Shown: positions 60,397 to 64,000 of the stretch, piece by piece
Layout: each line of letters starts with the position of its first letter
Numbering within the stretch: position 1 is the first letter of the stretch
Origin: Chloroflexota bacterium
Lineage (GTDB): Bacteria; Chloroflexota; Dehalococcoidia; Lucifugimonadales; UBA3495
DNA: 64,000 bases
NCBI GenBank assembly: GCA_026710825.1
Contig: JAPOQH010000121.1
Location: forward strand, 1 to 64,000
Reading direction: 5' to 3'
Made by a program: the position numbers and the translations under genes
The notes under the pieces: generated by a model
The model's input: only the letters and a program-made list of their open reading frames with translations
Told to the model about the DNA's origin: nothing
The model's database searches: none

Positions 60397-61158
60397 GTGA
60401 CCGCGATAAACGCCGTGACATTTGATCTATGGCAAACCTTGATTCTGGACAACCGTGAATTGGGGCAACAACGAGCCCAGGCTCGCCTGGACGGGGCGAA
60501 GGCGACGTTGCTGGCGAACGGCGTCGACCGGGATCCCGACCACATCAGGGAAGCTTACCGGGGCTGCTACCGCACATGCCGGGCCGTCCGCAGCGACAAC
60601 AAGGACGTGAGCTTCCGGCGGCAGGTGGAAATTTTCATTGGCCTTATCGACGAGGGGTTGTCGTCTCGTTTGCCGGAATCCGCGGTCGATGAGATCGAGC
60701 GCAGCTACGCCGACTCCTTTTTCGAATACCCGCCCCGGTTCCACGATTCCACCGAAGACACTTTGAACACTGTGCGAAGCATGGGGCTCAGCATAGGATT
60801 GATCTCCAACACCGGAATGACGCCGGGGTACACATTTCGGGAATTCCTGCGGCAACACGGCTTGATTGATTATTTCGATGTATTGACGTTCTCCGACGAA
60901 GTGCTGCTTGCCAAACCGTCTGATGAAATCTTTCTGATGACGGTGAACTCGCTTGGCGCGAACCTCGATTCGACCATCCACGTGGGCGACCACGTCACCA
61001 ACGACGTTGTCGGAGCGAACCGGCTGGGGATGAAATCTATCTGGATCCGCGGGTTCTACGAACCGGAGGATCCCGACGATCCGCACTCCCAGGCTGATAT
61101 CGCGGTGAACGATCTTTCGGGAGTGCCCGAAGCGGTTCGCCAACTCGTGGGCCGTTAG
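60397..61158 (+). CDS. HAD family hydrolase
   Basis: A 253-aa haloacid-dehalogenase superfamily phosphatase. Motif I is TFDLWQTLI, where the second Asp of DxD is replaced by Trp, as in some HAD members. Motif II is LISNTG, motif III has the Lys of AKPSDE, and motif IV is HVGDHVTNDVVGA. The GTG start (about residue 25 of a longer frame) is preceded by GGATGGA and avoids overlap with the amidase. Neighbours do not define the substrate. Confidence 0.85.
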   Translation: MTAINAVTFDLWQTLILDNRELGQQRAQARLDGAKATLLANGVDRDPDHIREAYRGCYRTCRAVRSDNKDVSFRRQVEIFIGLIDEGLSSRLPESAVDEIERSYADSFFEYPPRFHDSTEDTLNTVRSMGLSIGLISNTGMTPGYTFREFLRQHGLIDYFDVLTFSDEVLLAKPSDEIFLMTVNSLGANLDSTIHVGDHVTNDVVGANRLGMKSIWIRGFYEPEDPDDPHSQADIAVNDLSGVPEAVRQLVGR

Positions 61159-61198
61159 CCAACGCCGGCTCTCCGGAGCCTAATCTAGGAGTCCACGC

Positions 61199-61774
61199 TT
61201 GTTCGAAGAATTGAGCGGTGGTCCGCTTCCCAACGGGCGCTATCCGGAAATCACGCTGACCATTTTTCCGCACCTACAGGAATTCTTGGTGATCGACACG
61301 AGGGATGGTGCGGCAGACATTGCGGTGATGTCAACGGATGAGATATTCAACGACGAGTATTACCGAGCCGTGGAAAGCGAGTTCAGTAGCATGCTTCGCG
61401 AAGGTGGAGACCGGCCTTTCCTTCATCTGATGCACCTCCCCGGCCAATTGGATGACACTCTCCGGGGCGTCGCCATGAATTTCATCCTCGACAAACTAGG
61501 CGTAAATTTTCACGACGAGGATAATCTGCCTGAGGTGGTGGTCTTCGTGATATCGGGACCCACCCTTGCAATCCCACAGGACCAGGTGGTTGCCGGTTTT
61601 GAGGAGATGCTCTCGCAACGTTTGAGCAGCGGGGACACTGAGCGCTGGTCTCAAATTTTGGCCGAACTGATCCAGCGTGAAACCGAAGCGTTCCCTCCGA
61701 CCAACGATGTTCTGGGTGAGTCAATGACCGACGAATCTCTGGATCCGTATTACATCTGGCAGAACCGAAACTAG
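61199..61774 (+). CDS. Hypothetical protein
   Basis: A 191-aa protein of unknown family. It begins at TTG after AGGAG. It is acidic and hydrophilic, with ITLTIFPHLQEFLVIDT near the start and VVVFVISGPTLAIP in the middle, and it has no membrane helix or signal peptide. It sits between the HAD and LLM genes with short spacers (40 and 14 bp), so it shares their transcript and perhaps their substrate. Confidence 0.75.
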   Translation: MFEELSGGPLPNGRYPEITLTIFPHLQEFLVIDTRDGAADIAVMSTDEIFNDEYYRAVESEFSSMLREGGDRPFLHLMHLPGQLDDTLRGVAMNFILDKLGVNFHDEDNLPEVVVFVISGPTLAIPQDQVVAGFEEMLSQRLSSGDTERWSQILAELIQRETEAFPPTNDVLGESMTDESLDPYYIWQNRN

Positions 61775-61788
61775 GAAACGACCGAACC

Positions 61789-62802
61789 ATGCAACGAATT
61801 GCGCTGACGTTCAGCAGCAGGGATAACAACGACGACAGGGACTTGATCGCGGTGGCGCAGGCCGCCGACCGATTGGGTTACGAATCTTTTTGGACCGGGG
61901 AATCCTGGGGTAGGGATGCATTCACTGTCCTGACGATGCTGGCGTGCAACACCGAGCGCATAAAACTGGGCACCGGTATCGTTACCGTATACAGCCGGAC
62001 GCCCGGGTTGATTGCGCAGAGCATCGCATCGCTGGACTGCATTAGCGAAGGGCGAGCTATCCTGGGCTTGGGCACCAGTGGGCGCATCGTGATTGAAGAC
62101 TGGCACGGGGTCAAATTCGACCATCCCGTATCTCGCACGCGCGAATACATCGAAATCGTTCGCATGGCGCTGGCTGGCGAGAGGGTCAACTACGATGGCA
62201 GATTCTACCAATTGCAAAGGTTTCGCATGGGAGTTCAGCCGGTCCAGGAACGGATACCGATCTACGTCGCATCGCTGGGCCAACGGAACCTGGAGTTGAC
62301 TGGAGAGTTAGCGGATGGTTGGCTCCCAATTTGGACGCACTACGCAAAACTGCCCGAGATCAAAGAGCCGTTGGTCAGCGCGCTGACTGCCACCGGCCGA
62401 CAACCAGGAGCCATGACCACCGCACCGCAGATCCTCTGCTGCGCGTCCGAAGACAAGGAAACCGTAGGCAACGCGTTTCGACAGGCCCGGGCGCACATGG
62501 CCTTCTACATCGGCGGTATGGGGCAGTATTACTACGACCTGTTCTGCCGTTACGGCTATCAGTCCGAAGGCGACGCCGTGCGCCGAGCGTGGGCCGAGGG
62601 GGATCGCGGCGCCGCAGCCGAGTCCATCAGCGACGAGATGGTCGATAGCATTACGGCAATCGGTAATCCAGACGAATGCCGTCAGAAAATGGAACGGTTT
62701 CGCGATCATGGTGTTGATATGCCGATCGTGGCGTTTCCACACGGAACCGAACGGGAAACAATGCTCAGCACCCTCGAAGCCCTCGCGCCTGTGAACGGTT
62801 AG
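61789..62802 (+). CDS. LLM class F420-type oxidoreductase
   Basis: A 337-aa luciferase-like monooxygenase-fold enzyme. It has LGYESFWTGESWGRDAFT, IKLGTGIVTVYSRTPG, GRAILGLGTSGRIVIEDWHG, and PIYVASLG followed by LADGWLPI. The set is typical of F420-dependent reductases. It differs from the enzyme at 6660 in length and loops. It is coupled to the phosphoesterase downstream by a 4-bp gap. Confidence 0.88.
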   Translation: MQRIALTFSSRDNNDDRDLIAVAQAADRLGYESFWTGESWGRDAFTVLTMLACNTERIKLGTGIVTVYSRTPGLIAQSIASLDCISEGRAILGLGTSGRIVIEDWHGVKFDHPVSRTREYIEIVRMALAGERVNYDGRFYQLQRFRMGVQPVQERIPIYVASLGQRNLELTGELADGWLPIWTHYAKLPEIKEPLVSALTATGRQPGAMTTAPQILCCASEDKETVGNAFRQARAHMAFYIGGMGQYYYDLFCRYGYQSEGDAVRRAWAEGDRGAAAESISDEMVDSITAIGNPDECRQKMERFRDHGVDMPIVAFPHGTERETMLSTLEALAPVNG

Positions 62803-62806
62803 GGCC

Positions 62807-63397
62807 ATGAAAATCGGTGTGATATCCGACACCCACTCAGCGGGAAGTGGCTGGGACCTGCCGAAGCCGGTTCTGTACGCGTTGGCAGGATGTGATTTGA
62901 TTCTCCACTGTGGCGATCTGGAATGCATTGGCGTGTTGGATTGTCTGGAGCAAGTCGCGCCCGTCCTGGCGGTCAGGGGCTATGAGGATCCGCGTGAACC
63001 CGGCGACCGCCTGGCGGACACCACGCGAGTGGTCACGGTTTCTGGCCTAAAAATTGGCATGGTCCACGACATCCAGTGGCCATCTCCATCGATTCCCACC
63101 AGTCCTGACGGCACCGGGCTCGTTTATCCCGCCTCTGGCTTGCGGGAACTGGTGGCCCGTAAATTCGGCGAATCGGTCGATGTCGTGGTATTCGGCGATA
63201 CTCACGAGGAGTTGATCGAATGGCAGGACGGTGTGCTGTTCGTCAACCCCGGAAGTCCTACGTATCCCGGTCGTAGGCACAGCACGGGTTCCCTGGGGAC
63301 GGTGGCGCTCCTGTATATCGACGATGGCCGCGTAGAAGCCGAACTCGTAGATGTGGCTGAGGTGCATCAGAACACGCGGGAAAAGATCAACGGCTGA
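62807..63397 (+). CDS. YfcE/MJ0936-like metallophosphoesterase
   Basis: A 196-aa calcineurin-like phosphoesterase. SDTH (metal Asp and His) and HCGD are intact. The GNCD block reads RGYED, losing the Asn, and the GHTH block reads FGDTHEE, with Asp for the first His. The lone His in MVHD is kept. The altered ligands suggest changed metal binding or activity. VNPGSPTYPG near the end is typical of the family. Confidence 0.85.
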   Translation: MKIGVISDTHSAGSGWDLPKPVLYALAGCDLILHCGDLECIGVLDCLEQVAPVLAVRGYEDPREPGDRLADTTRVVTVSGLKIGMVHDIQWPSPSIPTSPDGTGLVYPASGLRELVARKFGESVDVVVFGDTHEELIEWQDGVLFVNPGSPTYPGRRHSTGSLGTVALLYIDDGRVEAELVDVAEVHQNTREKING

Positions 63398-63426
63398 TTG
63401 ACACCAAACCTGCGTTGTGCTAATTT
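63398..63426 (+). promoter_or_regulatory. hppA promoter
   Basis: A perfect TTGACA, 17 bp, then TAATTT with a TG extension (TGCTAATTT), starting at the base after the phosphoesterase stop codon. Confidence 0.65.
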
Positions 63427-63470
63427 CGCAACGTTTATCGGAATTTTTTGCCGAAAACGGAGAAGGAAGT

Positions 63471-64000
63471 ATGGAATCAATCATTGTAGCCCTGTGCGCC
63501 GGAGGCGTTGCACTTGCGTTCGCGGCGTTTATGGCGTGGCGGGGAATTGGCGCCGACGCGGGCAATGCGCGCATGACGGAGATCGGCGACGCCATCCGTA
63601 CCGGAGCATCAGCGTTCCTGAAGCGCGAGTACATGTCCCTGTTGCCGTTCGTGATCGTAGTCGCCATCGTGCTGGCTGTCCTGGACTACACCGTTTTCAA
63701 CCACGGATTGAGTGTTCCGGCCACGGCCATCTCATATCTGGTGGGCACGGTGTGTTCCGGATTGGCCGGATTCATTGGCATGAACGTTGCGGTCCGCGCC
63801 AACGTCCGCACCGCCGCCGCCGCCATGCGTGGTCTGAACCCAGCCCTCCGTGTGGCGTTCTCCAGCGGAACCGTGATGGGTGTAACCGTCGTCGGCATCG
63901 GGCTCCTGGGCGTAACCATCCTTTATGTCATTTTCCAGGACATCAGCGCGGTGGCCGGTTTTGGGTTCGGCGCCAGTTCGATCGCGCTTTTCGCCCGCGT
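63471..64000 (+). CDS. hppA: Membrane-bound proton-pumping pyrophosphatase (partial)
   Basis: The first 176 codons of an H+-PPase, cut by the window edge. Visible are MTEIGDAIRTGASAFLKREY, the family's N-terminal block, and AVRANVRTAAAAMRGLNPA, a typical loop between helices 3 and 4. The enzyme uses pyrophosphate to pump H+ (or Na+) across the inner membrane. ATG start follows AAGGAAG. The K+ dependence cannot be judged from this part. Confidence 0.94.
   Translation, partial: MESIIVALCAGGVALAFAAFMAWRGIGADAGNARMTEIGDAIRTGASAFLKREYMSLLPFVIVVAIVLAVLDYTVFNHGLSVPATAISYLVGTVCSGLAGFIGMNVAVRANVRTAAAAMRGLNPALRVAFSSGTVMGVTVVGIGLLGVTILYVIFQDISAVAGFGFGASSIALFAR

Overview
The window is a dense, GC-rich bacterial chromosome segment of about 60 protein genes, one tRNA and the RNase P RNA. 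The gene mix suggests an uncultured Chloroflexota of the Dehalococcoidia/SAR202 type. The pointers are F420-type luciferase-like oxidoreductases, a BKACE enzyme, MmgE/PrpD, CbtAB plus a fused ChlI/ChlD chelatase beside cobN, a proton-pumping pyrophosphatase, and an inositol-phospholipid cassette. This placement is an inference from gene content; no marker phylogeny was possible. There are no phage genes, transposases, rRNA operons or CRISPR arrays.

Layout. 1-0.5 kb: gene-free, with short repeats and a long imperfect palindrome. 0.5-9.3 kb: mostly solo metabolic and membrane genes (enoyl-CoA hydratase, MOSC, ammonium transporter, MmgE/PrpD, CD225-like and DUF2752 membrane proteins, NIPSNAP, LLM oxidoreductase, ferritin-like/VIT1 iron exporter). 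9.3-17.3 kb, minus strand: alpha/beta hydrolase; an apparent phosphatidylinositol-mannoside cassette (inositol-phosphate synthase, PimA-like glycosyltransferase, CDP-alcohol phosphatidyltransferase); a PP2C phosphatase with an atypical kinase-fold protein; prmA and dnaJ. 17.5-23.6 kb, plus strand: cupin, cytochrome P450, beta-hydroxyacid dehydrogenase, rnpB, HpcH-type aldolase, an unknown AT-richer gene with its own promoter and palindromic operator, and meaB; tRNA-Gln lies opposite. 23.7-26.1 kb: SPFH/NfeD pair. 27-34 kb, minus strand: a histidine operon (hisZ-like, hisG, a phospholipase-C-like gene, hisD, hisC, hisB). 34-37.8 kb: two SDRs, birA and glyS. 37.8-46.7 kb: a cobalt/cobalamin operon (cbiE, cobN, a small ChuX-like protein, cbtB, cbtA, chlID) behind a textbook promoter, cobalamin riboswitch and terminator. 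46.8-54.6 kb: DUF3352 protein, MoaD-like carrier, lone xanthine-dehydrogenase-type large subunit, BKACE, rhomboid protease, cytidylate-kinase-like protein, GNAT. 54.8-58.6 kb, minus strand: aroF, trpA, cysC and a CPBP protease. 58.7-64 kb, plus strand: an amidase with a small partner subunit, HAD hydrolase, unknown protein, second LLM enzyme, metallophosphoesterase and the start of hppA.

The most striking unannotated element is the 5' leader of aroF (DAHP synthase). It holds a consensus promoter, a 34-codon reading frame carrying five Tyr and two Phe codons within twelve, an antiterminator strand in the tail of that frame, and an intrinsic terminator that competes with it. Together these form a ribosome-mediated tyrosine/phenylalanine attenuator.

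A second cross-window pattern is promoter style. Many upstream regions carry an extended -10 element of the form TGNTAGACT or TGNTAnnnT, several with a TTGNCN -35 box at exactly 17 bp.
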